Source of the DNA: JBBRFH01 sp038224615
GTDB lineage: Bacteria; Planctomycetota; Phycisphaerae; Tepidisphaerales; Tepidisphaeraceae
Length of the DNA stretch: 16,942 nucleotides
Assembly (NCBI GenBank): GCA_038224615.1
Contig: JBBRFH010000042.1
Location: forward strand, 1 to 16,942
Direction: 5' to 3'
The position numbers were made by a program, and so were the translations under genes. Each line of letters begins with the position of its first letter. Position 1 is the stretch's first letter. A model generated the notes under the pieces. It saw nothing but the letters and a program-made list of their open reading frames with translations. It did no database searches and was not told where the DNA came from. Positions 5,100 through 12,714 of the stretch are shown here, piece after piece.

Positions 5100-8027
5100 A
5101 TGAAGAAATGGATCGTGCGCCTACGGGCGCGACACGACATCGGCGGACGATGCCTGCAGGCACTGCTGGTGGCGTTGGCGTATTACCTCGTCGGCCGCTT
5201 GGCGATGCTGCAGGTGATCCCGCCCGCCAATGCCGCGTTGGTCTGGCCGTCGGCGGGGCTGGCGCTGGTGGGGGCGCTCCTGTTTCGCGGGCCTGCGGTG
5301 GTGGGGACGTGGGCCGGATCGTTCGCGATCTCCCTTCACCTGTATTACACGAGCGACCAGCCGCTGCGCGGCGTCGAGTACGCGGCGATCTGCGCCGTCG
5401 GCACGGCGCTGCAGGCGTGGCTCGGCGCAGGGCTGATCCGCAAGTACGTCGGTTTCCCAACGCCGCTGGTGCGCGACCGCGACATCGTCAAGTTTCTGCT
5501 GCTGGGCGGGCCGGTGTCATGCGTGGTCAACGCGTGCGTCCGCGTGCTGGTGCTCTACTTCGGTGGGACGATCACGCCCGAGGGGATGGGCTACCTCTGG
5601 TTTGCCTGGTGGGTCGGGCATACGACCGGGGTGCTGATCTTCACGCCGCTGTCGCTGATGTGGATGGTCGACTCGGTCAGCGTCTGGCGGTCGCGCCGGC
5701 TTTCCGTCGGCATGCCGCTGCTGGGTACGTTTGCCGTGGCGGTGGGGGCGTTCGTCCTCGCCAGCAAGGCTGAGCATCGGCAGGCCCATCTCGAGCTCGA
5801 TCGCCGCGTCGACAGCATTGCCACCGCCATCCGGTCGCGGTTGGAACTCTCGATCAATGTGCTTCAGTCGCTGAGCAGCTTCTACGCCAGCTCCGACACG
5901 GTGGAGCGCGATGAGTTTCATACGTTCGTGTCCGGCGTGATCCGCGGCCAACCGGGCGTGTATGCGATTTCGTGGCTGCGCTACGTCAAGGGGGACGCGG
6001 GACGGGAAGCGTTCGAGCGATCGCTGCGTGCCGACAACATGCTGAATGCGCAGATCGTCGAGGAGGCGGCGGACGGCCGGTTGCTGCCGGCGCCGCGCCG
6101 CGAGGAGTATTTGGCGCTGGAGTTCATCGAGCCGTCCGGCGGCCGCGAGGGTCGGATCGGGTTCAACGCGCAGTCGCGTCAGGTGAATGTGCCGATGCAG
6201 GATCGCGCCTGCGTCGCTGGCGAGGCGTCAATGACCGGGCGCTTCCAGTTGCTAAACGAACCGGGATCTCCGTACACCATTTCCGTCTACGAGCCGGTGT
6301 ACCGCAACGGCGCCCGGACAACGACGGAACAGGAACGCCGCGCCCATCTCACGGGCTTGCTTTCGGCGTCGTACCGGATCAGTGACCTGCTTAGCGCGGC
6401 GCTGGTCAACGTCGAGCACGACGGCGTTGACTTGGAAGTGATCGACGAGTCGGCTACCGACCCGTCCGAGCGAGAATTGGTGGCGATGACATCCCCGCAT
6501 GCACCGCTGCACGGGGCGAGCCGCCGTGACGCGATTCAGCAAACCACGGTTATCGACATTGCCGGCCGACGTTGGGCGATTCGCGGTGTGCAGAGCGAGG
6601 CGAGCCTGCTCGGACGCCACGGCGCGACGTCGTGGCTGGCGCTGCTGGGGGGCCTGCTGTTCACGAGCCTGCTGGGAGGCTTCCTGATGATCCTCACCGG
6701 CCGAGCCGCCCAGGTGGAAGCGCTTGTCGATGAGCGGACGGCGGCGCTGTCATTGGTCAACGCCGACCTCTCGCGCGAGCAGGCGCGCACCGCGCACATG
6801 GTCGAGGAACTGCGGGCGTCCAAGGAAATCGCCGAGGTTGCCACGCGCGCCAAGAGCGAGTTCCTGGCGAACATGAGCCACGAAATCCGCACGCCCATGA
6901 CGGCGATTCTCGGCTTCACCGGGCTGCTGGCGCAGGAGGCGTTTGAATCTCCCGACGCCCGCGAGAAAGCCATCGCCGCCATCCAGCGCAACGGCGAGCA
7001 CCTGCTGACGATCATCAACGACATCCTCGATCTCTCCAAGATCGAGGCCGGCAAGCTGTCGATCGAACAGATTCCGATCCGCCCGGACGAACTGCTTTAC
7101 GACGTCCGGCGGACGTTTACCGACGTCGCCAGGAGCAAGGGGATTGAGCTTACTGTCGTCCTCCCGACTGACCCGGTGCCGGCGGTCATTGGCGACCCGG
7201 TCCGCGTGCGGCAGGTCGTGATGAACCTGGTCAGCAACTCCATCAAGTTCACCATGCGCGGGACCGTGACGCTGACGCTCTCGTACGATGCTGTGAAGCG
7301 TGACGTGACGATCACGGTCGCCGACAGCGGCATCGGCATGACCGGGGAGCAGGTCTCGGCGCTGTTCCAGCCGTTCAGCCAGGCGGAGGCGTCGACGGCG
7401 CGGCGCTTCGGCGGCACGGGGCTGGGGCTGCGGATCAGCAAGCGCCTCGCCGAGATGATGGGCGGCGACCTCAACGTGCAATCGGCGCCGGGGCGTGGGA
7501 CGGTCTTCACCTACCAGCTTTTCGACCGCAAAATTGTCGACTACTCCGCCGACGAAACCAGCGGCGCCGCGGCCACGCCGGCGCTGGGCAGCAAGCCGCT
7601 GCAGGGCTTGCACATTCTGGCGGTCGACGACAGCCCTGACAACCGCGTGCTGGTCGAGATGCTGCTCCGCCGCGCCGGTGCGGAGGTGACGCTGCTCGAG
7701 CTGGGCACCCAGGCGATCGACTGGGTGCAGCAACGCCTGCAGACCGGCAAACCGATCGGCGGACACCACAATGCACTCGGCATCGACTTGATCCTCATGG
7801 ACATGCAGATGCCCGGCCTCGACGGCCCGGAGACTGTCCGCAGACTCCGCGCGATGCGCGCCCCGGTCGCCATTGTTGCCCTGACTGCCAACGCGATGGA
7901 GAGCGACCGGATCCGCTGCTTCGACGCCGGCTTCGACGACTTCATCGCCAAGCCCATCAACCCCGGCCTCCTGTTTGAGAAATGCGCCAAGTGGGCGGCG
8001 TATTCACGGTCGTATGTGGACGGGTGA
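5100..8027 (+). CDS. Hybrid sensor histidine kinase (MASE1-CHASE-HisKA-HATPase-REC)
   Basis: A 975-residue membrane-bound hybrid kinase. Residues about 15-220 are a multi-helix MASE1-type membrane sensor (LVWPSAGLALVGALLF region). Residues about 230-440 form a periplasmic CHASE-type ligand domain (FYASSDTVERDEF, GVYAISWLRYV, SVYEPVYRNG). A further membrane helix spans about 512-534 and leads into a short coiled coil. The HisKA domain has SHEIRTPM with phospho-acceptor H594; the ATPase domain has N709/N713, DSGIGM from D742 and GGTGLGL near 771. The C-terminal receiver has acidic pair D843/D844, phospho-acceptor D901 (LILMDMQMPG), T929 and K951, so all catalytic residues are present. The ATG at 5100 has only a weak AAGGAC far upstream. 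No partner Hpt protein or response regulator is nearby, so it is an orphan; its ligand is unknown. Confidence 0.95.
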   Translation: MKKWIVRLRARHDIGGRCLQALLVALAYYLVGRLAMLQVIPPANAALVWPSAGLALVGALLFRGPAVVGTWAGSFAISLHLYYTSDQPLRGVEYAAICAVGTALQAWLGAGLIRKYVGFPTPLVRDRDIVKFLLLGGPVSCVVNACVRVLVLYFGGTITPEGMGYLWFAWWVGHTTGVLIFTPLSLMWMVDSVSVWRSRRLSVGMPLLGTFAVAVGAFVLASKAEHRQAHLELDRRVDSIATAIRSRLELSINVLQSLSSFYASSDTVERDEFHTFVSGVIRGQPGVYAISWLRYVKGDAGREAFERSLRADNMLNAQIVEEAADGRLLPAPRREEYLALEFIEPSGGREGRIGFNAQSRQVNVPMQDRACVAGEASMTGRFQLLNEPGSPYTISVYEPVYRNGARTTTEQERRAHLTGLLSASYRISDLLSAALVNVEHDGVDLEVIDESATDPSERELVAMTSPHAPLHGASRRDAIQQTTVIDIAGRRWAIRGVQSEASLLGRHGATSWLALLGGLLFTSLLGGFLMILTGRAAQVEALVDERTAALSLVNADLSREQARTAHMVEELRASKEIAEVATRAKSEFLANMSHEIRTPMTAILGFTGLLAQEAFESPDAREKAIAAIQRNGEHLLTIINDILDLSKIEAGKLSIEQIPIRPDELLYDVRRTFTDVARSKGIELTVVLPTDPVPAVIGDPVRVRQVVMNLVSNSIKFTMRGTVTLTLSYDAVKRDVTITVADSGIGMTGEQVSALFQPFSQAEASTARRFGGTGLGLRISKRLAEMMGGDLNVQSAPGRGTVFTYQLFDRKIVDYSADETSGAAATPALGSKPLQGLHILAVDDSPDNRVLVEMLLRRAGAEVTLLELGTQAIDWVQQRLQTGKPIGGHHNALGIDLILMDMQMPGLDGPETVRRLRAMRAPVAIVALTANAMESDRIRCFDAGFDDFIAKPINPGLLFEKCAKWAAYSRSYVDG

Positions 8028-8118
8028 CGGTGTGTTATCGCAAGTGGTTCCGGCGCTGACGCGGTATCAGTGCACGACATACGCGGACACCAGCGTTCGA
8101 CTCGCGCGCCAGCGCAGC

Positions 8119-8155
8119 ACGACGGGCACGCCGCTGGTGCAGGCGTGCCCGTCGT
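8119..8155. terminator. Bidirectional terminator hairpin, 14-bp perfect stem
   Basis: ACGACGGGCACGCC (8119-8132) pairs perfectly with GGCGTGCCCGTCGT (8142-8155) around a nine-base loop. It sits between convergent genes ending at 8027 (plus) and 8193 (minus). On the plus strand TTCTG follows; the T tract is short, so termination strength is uncertain, but stem and position argue for a shared terminator. Confidence 0.75.
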
Positions 8156-8192
8156 TTCTGAAACTCTCGAACGCGGTCGATGGACCGGACGA

Positions 8193-8858
8193 TCAATCCG
8201 AATTCGGAGGGGTCGTTGGGTTGCGATCACGTTCGTAAACATCGCGCATCGCCTGGCTGGCGTGCTGCCAGTCGAGACGGCTGCCGCCACGCTCGCGTTC
8301 CCAACGGGCGCGCAACTCGGCTTCGGATTCATCGTAGGTGCTGGTTGGTGACGTGTTGTACGACTCGATGGCGGTGCGATAGGCGGGGCGGTAGTCGGCG
8401 TCGTAGTCGTAGTTGCTGCTGTAGTAGGGGCGATTGCGAACCGCGTTGCGCCAGTAAGCATCTTCGTCGGTCGGATCGATCGCCTCGGCGACGCCTTTGC
8501 CGACCAAGCCGCCGGCGACTGCGCCAGCAATTGCTCCGATGACACCACCGATGGCGGTGCCCACACCCGGCGCGACTGAACCCGCCGTCGCGCCGATTGC
8601 CGCCGCCGCCGCGATACCGCCGATCGTGCCCGCCGCACCACCTGCGGCGGCGCCGATGCCGGTGCCGACCGGGTGCGAACCGGGCGCGCCGGTGATGGCG
8701 TCGGGGTTCGCATCGCGCGACTTCACGTCACGGCCGGGGTTGGATAAATCGTCGTTGCGATTGGTGAGCGCCTCGCGATTGATGTCGAGATCGTCCTCAA
8801 CAGGGATGTCGCGGTTCAGATCGTTCGGCGTGACTTGGTTCTGAGACTTGGTGGCCAT
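8193..8858 (-). CDS. Glycine-zipper hypothetical protein
   Basis: A 221-residue protein of unknown function. Residues 1-60 are polar and Asp/Asn-rich. Residues about 64-124 form a long Gly/Ala segment with GxxxG spacing (GTGIGAAAGGAAGTIGG, then VGTAIGGVIGAIAG), a glycine-zipper region likely to insert in or associate with a membrane as paired helices. The C-terminal 95 residues are Tyr/Arg-rich (YWRNAVRNRPYYSSNYDYD) and end with a soluble segment containing LDWQHASQAMRDVYERDR. Proteins with this three-part plan are widespread in bacteria as small, often stress-associated hypotheticals. The start ATG 8856-8858 is favoured over an in-frame ATG at 8888 because GGAGG lies six bases upstream. There is no classical signal peptide. 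Convergent with the histidine kinase gene. Confidence 0.85.
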   Translation of the reverse strand: MATKSQNQVTPNDLNRDIPVEDDLDINREALTNRNDDLSNPGRDVKSRDANPDAITGAPGSHPVGTGIGAAAGGAAGTIGGIAAAAAIGATAGSVAPGVGTAIGGVIGAIAGAVAGGLVGKGVAEAIDPTDEDAYWRNAVRNRPYYSSNYDYDADYRPAYRTAIESYNTSPTSTYDESEAELRARWERERGGSRLDWQHASQAMRDVYERDRNPTTPPNSD

Positions 8859-8903
8859 AGTGTGCCTCCGGTTTCTTGGGTGACTCATTTTTTCGAGGAT
8901 CGT

Positions 8904-8948
8904 CGCACTTCGGTGCGTTCGCTCGATGACTGATTCTTAGAACCAGTC
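8904..8948. promoter_or_regulatory. Hairpin and near-perfect palindrome upstream of glycine-zipper gene
   Basis: CGCAC-TTCG-GTGCG (8904-8917) is a UUCG-type tetraloop hairpin. Next to it, positions 8928-8948 form a 21-base palindrome GACTG/CAGTC plus TTCT/AGAA around a single central base with one mismatch. It lies 70-90 bases upstream of the glycine-zipper start on the minus strand, a plausible operator position. No confident promoter could be placed. Confidence 0.35.
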
Positions 8949-9007
8949 GCGCTCCGTTTCGCCCGTAAAATAAAACTAATGGGCGGTTTAGGCGCTTTGT
9001 GCTGCCG

Positions 9008-9036
9008 TTGGTCGCCGATCGCGTTGACGCTACGAT
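9008..9036 (+). promoter_or_regulatory. Promoter for leaderless Nfu_N gene
   Basis: TTGGTC (9008-9013), exactly 17 bases of spacer, then TACGAT (9031-9036). The ATG at 9044 lies only seven bases beyond the -10 box, so transcription should begin at or next to the start codon. No Shine-Dalgarno is present, which agrees with a leaderless mRNA. Confidence 0.6.
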
Positions 9037-9043
9037 TGCCGAC

Positions 9044-9307
9044 ATGCCGTGGAAGGTCACCGAAACGCAGCCGACACCGAACCCGAACGCATTGAAATAC
9101 CTGCTCGATGCGCCGATCAGCGTGTCACCCGCCAGCTTCTTCAATGCTGACGCGGGGAAAGACCATCCGATCGCATCCCATCTGTTTGCGATCGAGGGCG
9201 TCACCAGCGTGCTGCTGCTGAACGACTTCGTCACCATCAACAAGGCGCCCACCGCCGCGTGGAAAGCCATCACGCCGGCGGTATTGAAAGTGCTCGCCAG
9301 CGCGTAA
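9044..9307 (+). CDS. Stand-alone Nfu/NifU N-terminal domain protein
   Basis: An 87-residue protein matching the Nfu N-terminal domain (Nfu_N): TQPTPNPNALKYLLDAPIS at the start, FFNADAG, HPIASHLFAIEGVTSVLLLNDFVTINK in the middle. In longer Nfu proteins this domain precedes a C-terminal NifU-like domain with a CxxC that carries a [4Fe-4S] cluster; here that domain and any cysteine are absent, so it cannot hold a cluster alone and may act as a partner or targeting module in Fe-S assembly. A longer frame from GTG 8999 exists, but ATG 9044 is chosen because it matches where the family begins and sits seven bases after a promoter. It is probably monocistronic. Confidence 0.85.
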   Translation: MPWKVTETQPTPNPNALKYLLDAPISVSPASFFNADAGKDHPIASHLFAIEGVTSVLLLNDFVTINKAPTAAWKAITPAVLKVLASA

Positions 9308-9484
9308 TGCGGCCGATTCTCGGACGTGAATCGCCCCAGTATGCGGACGTTGGAGTTTATCGGCCGACGACTCTGCGGGTCTTGCCGGTTGGGTAATGGC
9401 GGGGCACTGGAAAATTCGCGCCATGAACACGGTTCGGGGGGTTTTTCATTTCCACATCATCCGCGCGTTACGCACGTCAGGGAC

Positions 9485-12274
9485 ATGAAAGTCGCTGAAC
9501 ACGACAACCTCAACGCGGATGACCAAACCCAGACCCCGGCCTCGGTGCCGGAGGCCCATGCGGCCTCAGTCGCCACCGAAGCGGTCACGGAAACCCCCCT
9601 CGTCGAAACCCTGGAGAAGCGCGAGCTGATGTCCGTCTCGCTTCACAACGGTGTTCTCGGCGTCAGCGGGTTCTCCAATGCATCGAACTCCATCCACCTG
9701 CGAGCCCAGGGGCACAACGTCCACGCCATGGTCAATGGCGAAAACGAAGGCTCGTTCAAGCTCGCCGATGTCAAATCGGTGCAGATCGTCGGTGGCGACG
9801 CCAACGACTACATCGAGGTCGACTCCAGTATCGCCGTCCCGGTTTCGATCAAGGGCCTCGCCGGCGATGATCGCATTATCGCCGGTGCCGGCCGTGATAC
9901 GATCGAAGGCGGCACCGGCAACGACACCATCTATGGTGGTCGCGGCAACGACGTCATCAACGGCAACACCGGCAATGACCGTTTGTACGGCGGCGCCGGT
10001 CACGACATCATCGCCGGCGCTTCGGGCGCAGACGTGTCGTACGGCGACTCGGGCAACGACCAGTTCCTGAAGGTGCAGACGATCGACAAGGTTTACGGCG
10101 GGCGCGGTCGCGACAGCATGACGACCGACGGCCGGCACTCGACCCCGACGGTCGGCAACACGCCGTCCTCCGCGCCTTTCATCCAGAGCTTTTCTCTCAT
10201 TGATGTCGCGACCGGCAAGCCGGTCAACGCCTACAGCTCGATTCAGAGCGGCGCGGTATTGAACCTCGCCGACCTGCCCTCCAAGCTCACCATCGCGGCG
10301 AACGTCGCGAACGGCTCGAGCAAGGTGCGCTTCGACTACGACGGCAAGAAGGCCTACCGAATCGAAGGCAATGCCCCTTACGCGCTGGCGAGCGACAACA
10401 AGGGCAGCTTCAACTCGATGACCTTCACCAAGGGCTCGCACACCCTTGCCGCCAGCACGATGAACGGCAATATCGCCGCCGGCACGGCGCGAATCCGGTT
10501 CACGGTCATCCGCGATGCGTCGGTGGGCGCTGAAACGCCGACCGACTCGACTCCCGAGCCGACTCCGACTCCGACTCCCGAGCCGACCCCGCAGCCCACC
10601 CCGGAGCCGACCCCGGAACCGACGCCGAGCGACGGGACCACACCGGTCGCGCACATCAACGCGATCAGCACCCAGGTTCCCGCCGGTCATGCGATCAACG
10701 TGGATGCAATCGCCACCGACCTCAACGCCGGCCAGTGGCAGGAAGGCGACTACCAGTGGGATTTCGGCGACAAGGGCTCGGCGTACAACTACATGAAGGG
10801 CTTCAGCGCCGCCCACAGCTACGCCGACGCGGGCACCTACAAGGTGACGCTGACCGTGACCAACAAGCTCGGCAAGACCGACAACGTGACCATCAACGTC
10901 AACGTCACGCCGGCGAGCCGTCGCGTGATCTATGTCAGCAACGACGGGTCAGACAGCAACAGCGGTCTGTCGGCGTCGAGCGCCATCAAGAGCGTCTCCA
11001 AGGCGCTGTCGATGCTCGACACCAACACCGAGATCCTGTTTGCCCGCGGCGATACGTTCACGATGAGCAAGTCGTTCGAGATCAACCGTGACAACGTGCT
11101 GATCGGCGCCTACGGCATCGGCGAAAAGCCGATGCTGATCTGGAACGGCCTGCGCGACAGCTCGGCGATGTTCAGCACCGGCACCAAGAGCCAGAACATC
11201 ACCGTGAAGGATTTGTCGCTGGACTCGATCTACAACAAGGACACCAACGACCAGGGTGCCCCGCTGGGCATCCGCCCGGGTGGCAGCAACATCACGTTCC
11301 AGCGCAACACGCTGCTCAACCTGATGCACGGCGCGAACCTCAACACTCGACCCGACGGCTTCCTGTTCCTTGGCAACCAGTCGCCGCTGAAGACCGGTCT
11401 GCGCAAGTACTTTGTCTGGGCCGAGGGTTCGCATGTGACGATCGTCGGCAACTATGCCGCCAACAGTACGCGTGAGCACATCGTGCGCGTCAACTACTGC
11501 AACATGATCAATGTCAGCTACAACGACTTCACCAACCTGAACCGTCAGGCGGATGGGGACAAGTACGACATCCAGAAGACCGCGCTGAACATGCAGTCGG
11601 GCAGCTTTGCCTACATGGGCTTCAACAAGCTGCAGGCCGCGTGGCAGGTGGGTCCGCTGGGCAAGGAGAAGGGCGTCGAGGACGTCAGCCGGCGGTTCAA
11701 GTACGCGATCGGCGAGTTCAACGAGCTGTCGAACGACTCGATGGAGATCAACCACGGCGCTGAGCACGTCATGCTCCGCAACAACGTGTTCCACAACACC
11801 GGCCGGACGGCGATCAACGTCGACGGGTACGCCAGCGCCCCGTACAACCGTGGCGTGGTCGACCTGACCGTAATGAACAACACCGCCGAAAACGGCGCCA
11901 CCCGCGGCGCGTTCATGCGGGTGTGGGGCCACGTCGACGGCATCAAGCTGCTGAGCAACTTGTACGTCGCCCCCAAGCTGACCGTCGGTTCCTATGAGAC
12001 CGCCGCCGTGCGTGTCGACGAGGGTAACATGAGCAGTTTCGACGAAATCAACGGCAACATCTGGCCGGAGGCCGACAAGACTCTGAACTGGGTCGGCGAG
12101 CAGGCGATGTTCTTCCTGGGCAGCAGCTACGGCAACGTCAGCGGCTTCCAGACGCTCGGTGAATGGAACGCCAAGGGCGTCGTCGGCACCGACATCCAGG
12201 ACAACATCAACCTGGACAACACGTTCAGCATCGTCAGCAACGGCAAGCCTGTCGGCTCACGAATGGCGGCCTGA
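9485..12274 (+). CDS. Secreted LEPR-XLL / RTX / PKD / right-handed beta-helix protein
   Basis: A 929-residue multidomain surface or extracellular protein. Residues 43-50 read LEKRELMS, the LEPR-XLL-type motif found near the N-terminus of many planctomycete exported proteins; no ordinary hydrophobic signal peptide precedes it. Residues about 125-197 hold hemolysin-type calcium-binding repeats (GGTGNDTIYGGRGNDVINGN and similar). A beta-rich domain follows (about 230-350), then a Pro/Thr/Glu linker (352-384), a PKD domain (about 387-475, with YQWDFGDKGS and YADAGTYKVTLTVTN), and a right-handed parallel beta-helix from about 479 to the end, opening with VIYVSNDGSDSNSGLSASSA as in DUF1565/pectate-lyase-like proteins. 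Polysaccharide binding or cleavage is likely, but no lyase family or catalytic residues are assigned. The frame is open from 9326; ATG 9485 (CAGGG just upstream) places the motif at the usual distance. Confidence 0.88.
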   Translation: MKVAEHDNLNADDQTQTPASVPEAHAASVATEAVTETPLVETLEKRELMSVSLHNGVLGVSGFSNASNSIHLRAQGHNVHAMVNGENEGSFKLADVKSVQIVGGDANDYIEVDSSIAVPVSIKGLAGDDRIIAGAGRDTIEGGTGNDTIYGGRGNDVINGNTGNDRLYGGAGHDIIAGASGADVSYGDSGNDQFLKVQTIDKVYGGRGRDSMTTDGRHSTPTVGNTPSSAPFIQSFSLIDVATGKPVNAYSSIQSGAVLNLADLPSKLTIAANVANGSSKVRFDYDGKKAYRIEGNAPYALASDNKGSFNSMTFTKGSHTLAASTMNGNIAAGTARIRFTVIRDASVGAETPTDSTPEPTPTPTPEPTPQPTPEPTPEPTPSDGTTPVAHINAISTQVPAGHAINVDAIATDLNAGQWQEGDYQWDFGDKGSAYNYMKGFSAAHSYADAGTYKVTLTVTNKLGKTDNVTINVNVTPASRRVIYVSNDGSDSNSGLSASSAIKSVSKALSMLDTNTEILFARGDTFTMSKSFEINRDNVLIGAYGIGEKPMLIWNGLRDSSAMFSTGTKSQNITVKDLSLDSIYNKDTNDQGAPLGIRPGGSNITFQRNTLLNLMHGANLNTRPDGFLFLGNQSPLKTGLRKYFVWAEGSHVTIVGNYAANSTREHIVRVNYCNMINVSYNDFTNLNRQADGDKYDIQKTALNMQSGSFAYMGFNKLQAAWQVGPLGKEKGVEDVSRRFKYAIGEFNELSNDSMEINHGAEHVMLRNNVFHNTGRTAINVDGYASAPYNRGVVDLTVMNNTAENGATRGAFMRVWGHVDGIKLLSNLYVAPKLTVGSYETAAVRVDEGNMSSFDEINGNIWPEADKTLNWVGEQAMFFLGSSYGNVSGFQTLGEWNAKGVVGTDIQDNINLDNTFSIVSNGKPVGSRMAA

Positions 12275-12314
12275 TCACTTATCGTGATTCGTCGCCAATG
12301 GCGTAACACGCTTC

Positions 12315-12340
12315 GGGATGCTCGGCATCCCGGGGCGTTT
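12315..12340 (+). terminator. Probable terminator of the beta-helix gene
   Basis: GGGATG (12315-12320) and CATCCC (12326-12331) form a six-bp hairpin with a five-base loop about 40 bases after the stop codon, followed by GGGGCGTTTGCGTTT. The T-tract is interrupted, so this is a moderate call. The tract overlaps the promoter region of the next gene. Confidence 0.5.
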
Positions 12341-12365
12341 GCGTTTGCCCATGGTCCACTACAAT
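12339..12365 (+). promoter_or_regulatory. Promoter abutting the small gene at 12375
   Basis: A five-of-six -10 box, TACAAT (12360-12365), lies nine bases before ATG 12375. The -35 is less clear: TTGCGT (12339-12344) with a 15-base spacer or TTTGCG (12338-12343) with 16. There is no Shine-Dalgarno, so a leaderless or nearly leaderless transcript is suggested. Confidence 0.5.
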
Positions 12366-12374
12366 CGGCCGACT

Positions 12375-12656
12375 ATGAGTTCGAGCAGTACCGCCCACGG
12401 AACGCACAGCTATTACGACTGGCAGGTTTCAACGCTGATGCTGGCGTATGACGTCAGCGATCCGATCCCGCGCAGCGAGGACAAACGTATCGCAGACCGT
12501 CAGGAGGCGGTGGCGCGCGAGATCCATGACATGGCGCACGTCACCATCCCGCAGGCCTATCGCGACAATCCGGAAATGGAGTTTCCCCCCGCGGTGGTGA
12601 CGCTGCTGACCAAAGCCACACTCCGGCGCGCCGCGCAGATTGTCGGGATCGCGTAG
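12375..12656 (+). CDS. Small hypothetical protein, 93 aa
   Basis: A small soluble protein that I do not recognise. It starts MSSSSTAHGTHSYYDWQVS, has an acidic and basic mid-section (SDPIPRSEDKRIADRQ) and ends with a hydrophobic-basic stretch (VVTLLTKATLRRAAQIVGIA). It looks mainly helical; there are no cysteines, signal peptide or membrane segments. The frame is open upstream to 12318, but ATG 12375 is preferred because a TACAAT box lies nine bases before it, and an ATG at 12351 would fall inside the promoter. Its reading frame has typical high-GC codon use, supporting a real gene. It converges with the HNH-repeat gene at 12715; the 58 bases between hold only a weak TTCCG/CGGAA hairpin at 12660-12671. 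Confidence 0.65.
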   Translation: MSSSSTAHGTHSYYDWQVSTLMLAYDVSDPIPRSEDKRIADRQEAVAREIHDMAHVTIPQAYRDNPEMEFPPAVVTLLTKATLRRAAQIVGIA

Positions 12657-12714
12657 CGATTCCGCACGGAAACGCCCACGTCACCCGCATTCCAGTGGTC
12701 GCAGCCGGATCGCG

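Noticed and set aside
4619..5140. Minus-strand open frame of 173 codons upstream of rplM
   Set aside because: Arg-rich, no family features, and it runs through the rplM promoter and leader.
6750..7769. Long minus-strand frame (339 codons) inside the kinase gene
   Set aside because: Codon-bias shadow with His/Arg/Gln-rich product; the plus strand carries all kinase motifs.
7541..8713. Minus-strand 390-codon frame spanning the kinase end and the glycine-zipper gene
   Set aside because: Arg/Pro/Thr low-complexity product in a different frame from the glycine-zipper gene, and it crosses the terminator.
10545..10630. Direct nucleotide repeats possibly forming a tandem repeat or CRISPR
   Set aside because: They encode the Pro/Thr/Glu linker of the large protein; no spacers.
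9566..10816. Minus-strand 416-codon frame opposite the RTX/PKD region
   Set aside because: Mirror image of regular Gly/Asp repeat codons; no independent evidence.
10949..11932. Minus-strand 327-codon frame opposite the beta-helix
   Set aside because: Val/Asp/His-rich shadow typical of antisense frames in high-GC genes.
12660..12671. TTCCG/CGGAA hairpin between convergent genes as a terminator
   Set aside because: Only five pairs with a two-base loop and no T tract.
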